From positions 168,746 to 232,745 of the forward strand of contig NZ_JOEA01000010.1 in NCBI RefSeq assembly GCF_000719115.1: a stretch of 64,000 nucleotides of DNA. Direction: 5' to 3'. A program made the position numbers and the translations under genes. Shown here one piece after another: positions 41,806-50,991 of the stretch (its first letter is position 1; the number at the start of each line of letters is the position of its first letter). Under the pieces are notes generated by a model, which did no database searches, was not told the origin of the DNA, and worked only from the letters and a program-made list of their open reading frames with translations. Origin of the DNA: Lentzea albidocapillata (GTDB lineage: Bacteria; Actinomycetota; Actinomycetes; Mycobacteriales; Pseudonocardiaceae).

Positions 41806-42708
41806 GTGAAGCTCCAGGCACTGCCCAAGGGCTCCGTCGTGGCGGTGGTGGTCACCCGCCACCGCAGAGAACTGCTGGCCGAGTCACTCAAGGCGCTCGC
41901 GACCCAGACACGAGTCCCCGACCATCTGGTCATCGTCGACAACGGCCCGGACCAGCCGGTCGACGACCTGGTGGAGCAGTGTCCGCTTCCGACGACGTAC
42001 CTGCCGTCGCACCGCAACCTCGGTGGCGCCGGCGGCTTCGCGCTCGGCATCCTGCACGCCCTCTCGCTGGGCGCGGACTGGGTGTGGCTCGCGGACGACG
42101 ACGGCCGCCCTGCCGACGAGAACGTGCTGGCCGTGCTGCTCGAGGAGGCAGAGCGCCGCAAGCTCGCCGAGATCTCCCCCGTCGTCACGAACATCGAAAG
42201 CCCGGACAAACTCGCGTTCCCGTTGCGCCGGGGCCTGACGTGGAAGCGCTCGGCGGCCGAGCTCGGCACCGACTTCCTGCCGGGCATCGCCTCGCTGTTC
42301 AACGGGGCGCTGTTCCGCGCCTCGACGCTCGACGTCGTCGGTGTGCCGGACTACCGGCTGTTCTTCCGCGGCGACGAGGTGGAGATCCACCGCAGGATGG
42401 TCCGCTCCGGTCTGCCGTTCGGCACGTCACTGCGGGTCGCGTACGTGCACCCGGACGGCTCGGACGAGTTCAAGCCGATGCTGGGCGGCAGGTTCCACGC
42501 TCAGGACCCGGAGAACCCGATCAAGCGGTACTACACCTACCGCAACCGCGGATACCTGCTGTCGCAGCCGGGTATGCGCAAGCTCGGTGCGCTCGAGGTG
42601 TTCCGGTTCGGGCTGTACTTCCTCGGCGTGAAGCGGGACCCGAAGGCGTTCGTCGAGTGGCTGAAGCTCGTGCGCCTCGGTCAGCGGGAGCACTTCTTCC
42701 GCAAGTGA
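41806..42708 (+). CDS. glfT1: Galactofuranosyltransferase GlfT1
   Basis: A 300-residue GT2-family transferase. AVVVTRHRRELLAESLKAL forms the nucleotide-binding strand, VDNGPDQPVDDL the second, LGGAGGFALGIL the hinge, and WLADDDGRP the DDD metal motif. FFRGDEVEIHRRM carries the acceptor-side acidic residues. GlfT1 adds the first two galactofuranose residues onto the lipid-linked rhamnosyl-GlcNAc acceptor at the start of galactan synthesis (Rv3782 in M. tuberculosis). The GTG start is 3 bp after wzt. The operon ends 8 bp later in a strong terminator. The donor is UDP-galactofuranose made by Glf (46685-47872). Confidence 0.9.
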   Translation: MKLQALPKGSVVAVVVTRHRRELLAESLKALATQTRVPDHLVIVDNGPDQPVDDLVEQCPLPTTYLPSHRNLGGAGGFALGILHALSLGADWVWLADDDGRPADENVLAVLLEEAERRKLAEISPVVTNIESPDKLAFPLRRGLTWKRSAAELGTDFLPGIASLFNGALFRASTLDVVGVPDYRLFFRGDEVEIHRRMVRSGLPFGTSLRVAYVHPDGSDEFKPMLGGRFHAQDPENPIKRYYTYRNRGYLLSQPGMRKLGALEVFRFGLYFLGVKRDPKAFVEWLKLVRLGQREHFFRK

Positions 42709-42715
42709 TCTGACG

Positions 42716-42748
42716 AAGGGTGGGGTCGCTGCGAGCGATCCCACCCTT
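42716..42748 (+). terminator. Terminator of the bpa-wzm-wzt-glfT1 operon
   Basis: A 15-bp stem (AAGGGTGGGGTCGCT with one mismatch to its partner) and GCG loop, 8 bp after the glfT1 stop. It separates the galactan operon from the ABC importer. Confidence 0.8.
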
Positions 42749-42803
42749 GGCGACTTCAGGTAACGGTTCGCACACGGGGCGTGATCGGAGTAAGACGGGA
42801 TGA

Positions 42804-44033
42804 GTGATCTCCCGACGCAGACTTCTTTCACTGGCCGGCGCGAGCACGCTGCTCGCGGCGTGCGGATCGAACACGGGCCGCGGCGGTAGCGGACAGGCCC
42901 TCAGCCAGTGGTATCACGCCTACGGCGAACCTGGCGTGCAGCAGGCCGTGGAACGCTATGCCGAGGCCTACCCGAAGACCCCGGTCGAAGTGCAGTGGAA
43001 CCCCGGCGACTACGACTCCAAACTCGCGACGAGCCTGCTGTCCGGCCGCGGGCCTGACGTCTTCGAATCCACTCTGCAGATCAGCTCCGTCCGCGCGGGC
43101 CGGCTCGTGCCGCTCGACGACGTCCTCGGCACCGCGAAGAGCGACTTCACCGCGTCGATCCTCGCGACGCACACCGTCGACGGGAGGGTTTACGGGATCC
43201 CGCAGGCGGTCGACATGCAGATGCTGTTCTACCGCAGGAGCCTCCTCGACAAGGCCGGCGTGCAGCCACCGTCGACCGTGGACGAGTTGATCGACGCGTC
43301 ACGACGACTCACCAGGGACGGCGTCAGAGGGCTCTTCGCCGGCAACGACGGTGGCGGCGGGGTCCTGGGCGGGCCCGCGCTGTGGTCGGCGGGACTCGAC
43401 TACGTGCGCGACCACGAGGTCGGGTTCGACGATCCCCTGGCCGCACAGGCGATCGGCAAGCTGCGCGAGCTCTACGCGAGCGGCAGCCTGCTTCTCGGCG
43501 CGGTGAAGGACTGGGCCGAGCCGGACGCGTTCACGCAGGGGCTCGTCGCCATGCAGTGGACGGGGTTGTGGGCCGTGCCCGTGGTCCAGAAGGCGCTGGG
43601 CGACGACTTCGGGGTGTTGCCGTTTCCGAAGCTCACCGCCGACGGCAAGCCCAGCGTGCCGGTCGGCGCGTTCGGGGCGATGGTGAACGCCCAGTCGAAG
43701 CGCGTCGACGAGGCCAAGGAGTTCCTGCGCTGGCTGTGGGTCGAGAAGACCGACCTTCAGGAGGACTTCAACCTGAACTACGGCTTCCACATCCCGCCGC
43801 GCGACAGCATCGCGGCCAAAGCGTCGAAGCTGACGTCGGGGGCGGCGGCCGACGCGGTGAAGTTCGTGCGGGACAACGCGAAGGCCTCGAACCCGCCGGA
43901 CTGGACTTCGGTGATGCGCACCGCGTTCTACGACGCCGTGTCGCGGGTCGTCCGTGACGGTGCTCCGGCCGACGCGGAGATCAGGGGCGCCGCCGACAAG
44001 GCCCGTGACGAACTGAAGCGACTGTACGGATGA
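42804..44033 (+). CDS. Sugar ABC transporter substrate-binding lipoprotein
   Basis: A 409-residue lipoprotein with SRRRLLSLAGASTLLAACGS: a twin-arginine-like start and the lipobox LAAC (lipid-modified Cys near residue 20). The mature part is family 1 extracellular solute binding: PVEVQWNPGDYDSKLATSLL, LSGRGPDVFESTLQ, YGIPQAVDMQMLFYRRSLLDKAG and FNLNYGFHIPPRDS. It delivers a sugar or oligosaccharide to the two permeases downstream. The start is GTG 42804. Its stop overlaps the first permease start by 4 bp (ATGA). The sugar cannot be told from the sequence. Confidence 0.9.
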   Translation: MISRRRLLSLAGASTLLAACGSNTGRGGSGQALSQWYHAYGEPGVQQAVERYAEAYPKTPVEVQWNPGDYDSKLATSLLSGRGPDVFESTLQISSVRAGRLVPLDDVLGTAKSDFTASILATHTVDGRVYGIPQAVDMQMLFYRRSLLDKAGVQPPSTVDELIDASRRLTRDGVRGLFAGNDGGGGVLGGPALWSAGLDYVRDHEVGFDDPLAAQAIGKLRELYASGSLLLGAVKDWAEPDAFTQGLVAMQWTGLWAVPVVQKALGDDFGVLPFPKLTADGKPSVPVGAFGAMVNAQSKRVDEAKEFLRWLWVEKTDLQEDFNLNYGFHIPPRDSIAAKASKLTSGAAADAVKFVRDNAKASNPPDWTSVMRTAFYDAVSRVVRDGAPADAEIRGAADKARDELKRLYG

Positions 44034-44908
44034 CGCACGGACGCTCTTTCTGGCTGTTCGTCGGTCCGTTCGCGATCGGGTTGCTCGTGTTCGTGTACGT
44101 GCCGATCGGGTGGAGCCTGCTGCTGTCGTTCTTCGACGCGCGCAACACGGTGACGCCCAGCGAGTTCGTCGGGCTGCGCAACTACGCGGACATGCTGACG
44201 GATGGGCCGTTCCTGTCGAGCCTGGTCACGTTCAGCGTGTTCGCCGCGTTCATCGTGCCGCTGACGTTCGTGCTCGCGCTCGCGCTCGCCTTGCTGGTCA
44301 ACCAGATCACCTTCATGAAGGCGTTCTTCCGGTCGGTGTTCTTCCTGCCGACGGCCTGCTCGTACGTCGTGGCGTCGCTGGTCTGGAAGCTGTCGATCTT
44401 CAACGGGGTGCGCTTCGGTCTCGCGAACACGGTGCTGGGGTGGTTCGGCGCCGAGCCGATCGCGTGGACAGTGTCGACCTCGCCGCCCTGGTACTGGCTG
44501 GTGCTCGTGACGCTGCGGCTGTGGCTGCAGCTCGGCTTCCACATGATCCTGTTCATCGCCGGACTGCAACGGATTCCGCGGCACCTCTACGAGGCCGCGT
44601 CGATCGACGGCGCTTCGGGCGGCTGGCAGACGTTGCGGTACATCACGATGCCTCAGCTGCGCACGACTTCGGTGGCCGTGCTGCTGTTGCTGCTCATCGC
44701 GGCGTACCAGGCGTTCGACGAGTTCTACAACGTGCTGGGCACCGATCGCGGATACCCACCGTTCGCGCGGCCGCCGTTGATCTACCTCTACTACACCTCC
44801 CTGGGTTCGGGTGGGCAGGACTTCGGTCACGGCAGCGCGGGCGCGATGATCCTGACCCTGCTGATCGCCGGTGTGGCGTTGCTGCAAGGGCGGGTGATCA
44901 CGCGATGA
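44030..44908 (+). CDS. Sugar ABC transporter permease, MalF type
   Basis: A 292-residue protein with six membrane spans. The first is FWLFVGPFAIGLLVFVYVPIG. The EAA loop near the end reads YEAASIDGASGGWQTLRYITMPQL, the contact for the ATPase subunit. It forms the channel with the second permease. It overlaps the preceding gene and the next by 4 bp each (ATGA), so the three genes are translationally coupled. Confidence 0.92.
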   Translation: MTHGRSFWLFVGPFAIGLLVFVYVPIGWSLLLSFFDARNTVTPSEFVGLRNYADMLTDGPFLSSLVTFSVFAAFIVPLTFVLALALALLVNQITFMKAFFRSVFFLPTACSYVVASLVWKLSIFNGVRFGLANTVLGWFGAEPIAWTVSTSPPWYWLVLVTLRLWLQLGFHMILFIAGLQRIPRHLYEAASIDGASGGWQTLRYITMPQLRTTSVAVLLLLLIAAYQAFDEFYNVLGTDRGYPPFARPPLIYLYYTSLGSGGQDFGHGSAGAMILTLLIAGVALLQGRVITR

Positions 44909-45717
44909 AGGCCGTTCGGTACCTGGCTCTGTCGGTGGCGGCGGTGCTGTTCCTCGTGCCCTTCTATCTGGTGCTGCGCAACGGTTTGTCGACCGAGCAG
45001 GAGATCACGGCACCCACGTGGACGTTCTGGCCGCGGTCGATCCGCTGGGAGAACTTCATCGCGCTGTTCAGCAACCCTGCCGTGCCGATGGTCCGCAGCA
45101 TGGTCAACTCGCTGCTGGTCGCGGTGTTGCAGACGGCCGGGCAGCTGGTGCTGTGCGGGATGGCCGGGTACGGACTCGCGCGAATCCCCTACCGGTACTC
45201 GAACTTCGTGCTGTACCTGGTGATCGCGACGTTGATGATCCCGGCGGCGGTGACGTTCGTGCCGACGTTCGTGGTCGTGTCGACGCTGGGGTGGGTATCG
45301 GACCTGCGCGGGCTGGTGATCCCGGGGTTGTTCAGCGGGTTCACCACGTTCCTGTTCCGGCAGTACTTCCTGAACTTCCCGCCGGAGCTGGAGGACGCGG
45401 CGCGGATCGACGGGCTCGGGCACTGGGGCACGTACTGGCGGGTGGTGGTGCCGAACTCGAAGGGATTCTTCGCCGCTCTCGGTGTGATCGCGTTCGTGAC
45501 CAGCTGGAACCAGTTCCCTTGGCCGTTGGTGATCGCGCAGGACCAGGACTCGTGGACCGTGCAGGTGGCGCTGTCGACGTTCATGACGGCGCAGTCGATC
45601 AACGTCGTGCAGCTGTTCCTGGCGGCGGCGATCTCCATCATGCCGTTGGTCATCGTCTTCGTCGCCCTGCAGGGACTGTTGATCCGCGGTGCAACCGAGA
45701 CTGGAATCAAGGGCTGA
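44905..45717 (+). CDS. Sugar ABC transporter permease, MalG type
   Basis: A 270-residue protein with six membrane spans. Its EAA motif is LEDAARIDGLGHWGTYWRVVVPNSKG. ALSTFMTAQSINVVQLFLAAAISIMPLVI fits the family end. It pairs with the preceding permease. No ATP-binding subunit is encoded nearby; actinomycete sugar importers commonly share the MsiK ATPase, which is presumably encoded elsewhere. No regulator gene is adjacent. No hairpin terminator is seen before the next promoter region. Confidence 0.92.
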   Translation: MKAVRYLALSVAAVLFLVPFYLVLRNGLSTEQEITAPTWTFWPRSIRWENFIALFSNPAVPMVRSMVNSLLVAVLQTAGQLVLCGMAGYGLARIPYRYSNFVLYLVIATLMIPAAVTFVPTFVVVSTLGWVSDLRGLVIPGLFSGFTTFLFRQYFLNFPPELEDAARIDGLGHWGTYWRVVVPNSKGFFAALGVIAFVTSWNQFPWPLVIAQDQDSWTVQVALSTFMTAQSINVVQLFLAAAISIMPLVIVFVALQGLLIRGATETGIKG

Positions 45718-45732
45718 CCTGCGGTTTTCCTC

Positions 45733-45776
45733 CTACAGACGACTTGCAGACCACTTGCAGGTTTCTTGGAGGTCCC
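45733..45776 (+). promoter_or_regulatory. Four heptamers every 11 bp upstream of an SdrD-B-like gene
   Basis: CTACAGA-CGAC, TTGCAGA-CCAC, TTGCAGG-TTTC, TTGGAGG-TCCC: four 7+4 units starting at 45733, 45744, 45755 and 45766. Direct repeats spaced 11 bp (one turn) are the way SARP and PhoP-type winged-helix activators bind. The last unit ends about 50 bp before the ATG. The last two units with spacers (CAGGTTTCTTGGAGGTCCC, 45758-45776) match 63194-63212 at 17 of 19 bases. Confidence 0.6.
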
Positions 45777-45825
45777 TCCGTCAGAGTTCTCACTGTCGAA
45801 CAACGAACTCCAGGGGGACAGCAAG

Positions 45826-46623
45826 ATGGACACCATCACCCGGCTCGCCGCTCTCACTCTCGCCGTCGCCGCGCCGCTCGGCTTTGTCGGCACGGCGCAG
45901 GCCGAGAACACCGCCTCGATCTACGGCTTCGTGTGGAACGACGCCGACAACGACGGCATTCGCGAGGTCGGAGAGGCGCCGATCGCTGGCCACTGGATGT
46001 ACATCGACGGCACCAACAAGGCCGCGCAGACGGACGCCGACGGCCGGTACGACATCACCGGCCTCGCGGCGGGCAGCTACGTCGTCGGCTCGGCAGACCG
46101 TTCGCTCTCGCACGGCCAGGGGTGGACCAAGCAGTACTTCGAGTCGAGGTTCAACGAGGCCACCGGTAAGGCGAAGCCGATCCAGGTGGAGGCCGGCCAG
46201 AACTACGGCATGGTCAACGGTGGTTTCGTGGACGCCAAGATCGACACCAAGGTCAACCAGCTCTTCATCAGCAACACGAGCCCGAAGGTCGGCGATGTGA
46301 TCGACATCGTCGGATCCACCGTCCACAACGGCAACGTGTACGACCAGTTCGGCGGTCAGCTGACGCTGCCGGAAGGGCTGCGTGTCGTCGAGCGGCTCGG
46401 CGGCATGCCGAAGTACTACGAGACCGAGCCCGCGGGCAAGGTCACCGGCTACTACTACGACCGCAAGCCCGCGAACCTGCCCGAGTGGGTGGGCGCCCGC
46501 GTCGTCGTCGAGAAGCCGCTGAACGGCGCCGAGATCAAGTTCGAGGCGTGGAAGGGCGTGTTCCGCAACTTCGACCCGAACCTGTCCAACGACACCGAGA
46601 CGAAGACGCTGACCACCAGCTGA
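45826..46623 (+). CDS. Secreted SdrD-B-like domain protein
   Basis: A 265-residue exported protein with signal peptide (LTLAVAAPLGFVGTAQA, cleavage near residue 26). Residues 30-115 form a SdrD B-like domain: SIYGFVWNDADNDGIREVGE, then DADGRYDITGLAAGSYVVG, with the acidic loop DADNDGIRE expected to bind calcium. The C-terminal half (LFISNTSPKVGDVIDIVGS) is a second beta-sandwich like the CARDB/DUF11-type domains in the large LAKTG proteins. No LPxTG-type signal, so probably released or loosely bound. AGGGGG lies 9 bp before the ATG at 45826. It is monocistronic, with 11-bp-phased repeats upstream and a hairpin terminator downstream. Confidence 0.82.
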   Translation: MDTITRLAALTLAVAAPLGFVGTAQAENTASIYGFVWNDADNDGIREVGEAPIAGHWMYIDGTNKAAQTDADGRYDITGLAAGSYVVGSADRSLSHGQGWTKQYFESRFNEATGKAKPIQVEAGQNYGMVNGGFVDAKIDTKVNQLFISNTSPKVGDVIDIVGSTVHNGNVYDQFGGQLTLPEGLRVVERLGGMPKYYETEPAGKVTGYYYDRKPANLPEWVGARVVVEKPLNGAEIKFEAWKGVFRNFDPNLSNDTETKTLTTS

Positions 46624-46640
46624 TCACCGAATGAGTTCGC

Positions 46641-46678
46641 GGCCTGGCTCTCCTGGGGGTGAGCCAGGCCCGATTTTT
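46641..46678 (+). terminator. Terminator after the SdrD-B-like gene
   Basis: 10-bp perfect stem GGCCTGGCTC/GAGCCAGGCC with a 10-nt loop, then CGATTTTT. 17 bp after the stop. It ends the plus-strand transcript just before the convergent glf gene. Confidence 0.85.
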
Positions 46679-46684
46679 CTTCGA

Positions 46685-47881
<1,197 letters not shown>

Positions 47882-47884
47882 TTA

Positions 47885-47922
47885 CAAGGGCCCCGCGGCG
47901 CGAATTCGCCGAGGGGCCCTTG
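47885..47922 (-). terminator. Terminator of the glycosyltransferase operon
   Basis: CAAGGGCCCC and complement form a 10-bp outer stem with a GCGGCG/CGCCG inner part. It lies 18 bp past the stop of the last gene of the minus-strand operon and before glf. Confidence 0.75.
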
Positions 47923-47940
47923 CAACTAATTGATCTCAGG

Positions 47941-48849
47941 TCAGAGAACGGAACGCGGCATCTTCGGCTTCGGGTTGAAGGCGATGCCTTCGACGACCTT
48001 GCGGAAGAGCTTGGCCCGGATGGACCACGGCACGTTGCCGTGACGCAGACCCTGCACCAGGCGGGCCAGGAACTTCAGCCAGGACACCGGGTTCTCGTGG
48101 TGCAGACGGAACGACGACTCGTTGCGGGCGCCGTACTCGAACTTCCACAGGTTGGAGGCGTTCGCGTCGCCGAAGTTCACACCGCGGTTCACACCGAGGT
48201 CGTGCACGACGACACTGCGTAGCACCTGGACACCGGGGCCGGCCTTGGTGATGCGCAGGGTGTACTCCTGGTCGTCGAACCAGATGAAGTACTCCGTGAG
48301 CGGCAGGCCGAACTTGGTGAGCGCCCAGCGCGGGAACAGCACCGAGACGAACGAGCAGTGCGTGACCAGGACGTTCTCCTGGCCCTTGGCGATCAGCTTG
48401 CCCCAGTCCCAGGTGGTGCCCGGGTTGTTCATCTCGCAGATGTTGCCGTCGACCCACTTGACCAGCGAGCACGCGTAGGGCAGCTGCATGCCCATGGCCT
48501 CTTCTGCCTTCGCGTGCCCGTTGATGAGCTCCTCGAGGGCGTCCGGGTTGGCGTAGCAGTCGTCATCCATGATCCAGATGAAGTCCGCGCCGAGCTCGTA
48601 GCTCTTGTTCATGCCGGTCGCGAAGCCACCCGCGCCACCGGTGTTCTCCTTGAGCCGCACGACGACCACGCCGTCGATCTGCTCGTACTCCTTGAGCACC
48701 TGGTCGGTGCCGTCGGTGGAGGCGTTGTCGACGACGACGACCCACTCCGGCCGGCGGGTCTGTGCAAGGACGTGGTCGAGGACCGTTGTGAGCTTGTCCT
48801 TGCGGTTGTAGGTGACGACAACGGCGGCGACAGTGCTCACTTGAGCCAT
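47941..48849 (-). CDS. GT2-family glycosyltransferase (GlfT1/rhamnosyltransferase-like)
   Basis: A 302-residue GT-A transferase. VAAVVVTYNRKDKLTTVLDHV, VVVDNASTDGTDQVL, LKENTGGAGGFATGM and WIMDDDCYANPDALEEL give the nucleotide fold and the DDD metal motif. The acceptor-side YFIWFDDQEYTLRI resembles galactofuranosyl/rhamnosyl transferases. It is a plausible second galactan or capsular-glycan transferase. The ATG at 48849 overlaps the upstream gene by 13 bp, so it is translationally coupled as the last gene of the operon. The sugar is not deduced. Confidence 0.85.
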   Translation of the reverse strand: MAQVSTVAAVVVTYNRKDKLTTVLDHVLAQTRRPEWVVVVDNASTDGTDQVLKEYEQIDGVVVVRLKENTGGAGGFATGMNKSYELGADFIWIMDDDCYANPDALEELINGHAKAEEAMGMQLPYACSLVKWVDGNICEMNNPGTTWDWGKLIAKGQENVLVTHCSFVSVLFPRWALTKFGLPLTEYFIWFDDQEYTLRITKAGPGVQVLRSVVVHDLGVNRGVNFGDANASNLWKFEYGARNESSFRLHHENPVSWLKFLARLVQGLRHGNVPWSIRAKLFRKVVEGIAFNPKPKMPRSVL

Positions 48850-50471
48850 CCTTGGTAGAGGTCGCGCGTCCAGTCCTCGGCACGCGGCAGCTTCGCGAAG
48901 GCCTCGGCCTTGGCGGCCTGCTCGTCAAGCCAGGTCTTGCGCTGGTCGGGAGAGGTCATCATGGTGCGGATCCGGGCCGCGGCGGCCTGGACGAAGGCGT
49001 ACGGGTGACGCGGGCACAGCAGGTCGTCGGCGATCAGCGACGACTGCGAGCCGACGTCCGCCGAAACGACGGGCACGCCCGCGGCCGTCGCTTCAAAAGA
49101 CGTGAGAGTCAGGCCCTCGTTGTCCGATGAGACGACGAGCACGTCGGCGTCGCGGAACGTGTCGCTCACCGCGTGGTCCGCACCGCGCAGCTCGACGACG
49201 TCGCCGAGGCGGGCGCGCAGGCTGTTCACCTCGGCGGCCAGCTCTCCGTGGCCGTGGATGATGAACCTGACCTCGCGCGGCGAGTTCTTCTTCAGCTCTG
49301 CCGCGAGCTGCAGGAACAGGTACGGGCGCTTCTGCTGGGTGAACCGGCCCACGAAGGCCACGGTGAACGGGTTGTTCTCGACGGCGTCCGAGCCGCCGGC
49401 CGCGATGCCGCCCGTCGTGAGGCCCGCGAGGGTGGCGAAGACGACCTTGTCCGCGTCCAGCCCGTGCTTGCCGATCAGGTAGTCGCGCAGCTGCGGCGAG
49501 ATCACGTGGTGCTGGTCGACCATGTTCGACAGCCGCACGGAGATGTCGACGAACCCGCCGGTGCGCCACTCGAGGACGTGCAGCGAGTCGACGACCGGGA
49601 TGTCCGGGCGGATCGACTTGATCCACGGCAGCTTGTCATAGAGCCACGTGCAGTGGTGCAGGTGGATGCCGCGCACGTCGTACATCGACAGCAGGCCATT
49701 GAGGAACGCGGACTCCTGCTTCGGGTCCAGCGGCAGCGTGAGCGGCACGACGACCGCGCCGTCGAGCTCGGGACGCGTGATCCACTCGTGCGCGGAGTCG
49801 CGGTCGGTGACCACGATCGGCGTGAAGCCGGCCTCCTTGGCGAGGCGGATCGTGTCGATCGCCCAGCGCTCGGCACCGCCCAGCTCCAGCCAGTGCAGGC
49901 CGAAGAGGATCGCGGGCGTGTCGCCGTGCGGCGTGGCCTCGGCACCGCGGGTCAGCCGGACGGGCGCCTTGCGCGGGACGTCGCGGCCCTTGCGCTCGAC
50001 CATGTCCGTACGGAACTGGCGCAGCGCGTCGAACTGGACCGGTGCGAGGAACCGCACGGCCTTGCGCGCTTTGCCCAGCACACCGGTCAGCTGGTGGTAG
50101 GCGGTCACCGACTGGGGTGCGCCGCCGATGTCGATGGCGATGTCGACGAGACCGTCGGACGGCGAGTGGTCGGCGGTGGTGTGCACCAGGCTCCGCACCA
50201 CCAGGGAACCGACGACCTCGCGGTCGTCCTCCCACTCGATCGTCGTGCGGTCCTCGTCGGTCAGCGCGGGCATCGTGCCCGCCGGTCCGCGCAGGACCGT
50301 GAGGCGGAAGGTCTGCCCCGGTCCTGCCAGCGCGTAGAAGTTGGCGGCGCCCTCGACAAGGCGGCGTTCCCGGCCGTCGAGGAGGGCTTCGCCGCCGCTC
50401 AGTCCGACACCGCTGTCGTCGAGTACCTCGAACACAGCTGTCGGCTTCTGGTTACTTGGCTTGTCCGTCAC
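48837..50471 (-). CDS. GT4-type glycosyltransferase with N-terminal extension
   Basis: A 544-residue protein. The first 190 residues are a separate beta-rich domain without recognised motifs. A GT-B glycosyltransferase follows: ILFGLHWLELGGAERWAID opens it, VAFVGRFTQQKRPYLFLQLAAEL is the donor-domain start, and SSDNEGLTLTSFEATAAGVPVV carries the E-x7-E motif of GT4 enzymes. It retains anomeric configuration and uses a nucleotide-sugar donor in the cytoplasm. The start is GTG 50471. It overlaps the following GT2 gene by 13 bp. The unusual N-terminal domain may bind the lipid-linked acceptor; this is inference. Confidence 0.85.
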   Translation of the reverse strand: MTDKPSNQKPTAVFEVLDDSGVGLSGGEALLDGRERRLVEGAANFYALAGPGQTFRLTVLRGPAGTMPALTDEDRTTIEWEDDREVVGSLVVRSLVHTTADHSPSDGLVDIAIDIGGAPQSVTAYHQLTGVLGKARKAVRFLAPVQFDALRQFRTDMVERKGRDVPRKAPVRLTRGAEATPHGDTPAILFGLHWLELGGAERWAIDTIRLAKEAGFTPIVVTDRDSAHEWITRPELDGAVVVPLTLPLDPKQESAFLNGLLSMYDVRGIHLHHCTWLYDKLPWIKSIRPDIPVVDSLHVLEWRTGGFVDISVRLSNMVDQHHVISPQLRDYLIGKHGLDADKVVFATLAGLTTGGIAAGGSDAVENNPFTVAFVGRFTQQKRPYLFLQLAAELKKNSPREVRFIIHGHGELAAEVNSLRARLGDVVELRGADHAVSDTFRDADVLVVSSDNEGLTLTSFEATAAGVPVVSADVGSQSSLIADDLLCPRHPYAFVQAAAARIRTMMTSPDQRKTWLDEQAAKAEAFAKLPRAEDWTRDLYQGWLK

Positions 50472-50583
50472 GTCTCTTCGAAGGGGTCGGATCGGCGCTC
50501 ACCACGGAAACGGGGAGCCGAACTAGGACAGATGGTACCTGCTGGGCGACATCGGGCTTGTCGTCGCCACCGGTGACGGCAGA

Positions 50584-50982
50584 TCAGGAACGGCTTCGCA
50601 GCAGCTGTTCCTCGGCACCGGTCACACGTTCGTCGAGTGCCGCACGAACGTCTTCCAGCTCACAACGCAGCAATGCGATTTCCTCCACTGTCGTGCGGAC
50701 CTCTTCTTCGAGGTGCCCCACTTCGGTGGACAACTGCAGAACCACGAAGAGCAGCACGAACGCCGCCACCGCGAACAGGAAGTTCGAGGCGAGCTGGACG
50801 CCGGTCAATCTCGACAGGAACGTCGGCAGGCCGGGAATCACACCCACCAGCACCACGCCGATGCTGACGAGCAGCCAGATTCCCGCGTACTTCTCCCGCA
50901 GCTTGCGGCGGCGCATCATTTCGACCACGACGATCAGCACGAGCGCCGCGACCACAATCGCCATCAAACGAAACGCAGACAC
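50584..50982 (-). CDS. DUF2304-family membrane protein
   Basis: A 132-residue protein with two or three hydrophobic spans (LMAIVVAALVLIVVVEMM; AGIWLLVSIGVVLVGVIPGL; FLFAVAAFVLLFVVLQLS) separated by the basic RRRKLREKYAG, followed by a coiled-coil tail (VGHLEEEVRTTVEEIALL). This matches DUF2304 proteins, which are found beside GT2 transferases acting on polyprenyl phosphate. Here it directly follows such a gene (9 bp), consistent with a partner role in membrane glycan assembly. Confidence 0.8.
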   Translation of the reverse strand: MSAFRLMAIVVAALVLIVVVEMMRRRKLREKYAGIWLLVSIGVVLVGVIPGLPTFLSRLTGVQLASNFLFAVAAFVLLFVVLQLSTEVGHLEEEVRTTVEEIALLRCELEDVRAALDERVTGAEEQLLRSRS

Positions 50983-50991
50983 GGTGGCCTC

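Noticed and set aside
45718..45780. A CRISPR-like or tandem-repeat array
   Set aside because: The units are 7+4 bp, degenerate and located at promoter distance, so they fit a regulator-binding array and not CRISPR. No CRISPR array was seen anywhere in the window.
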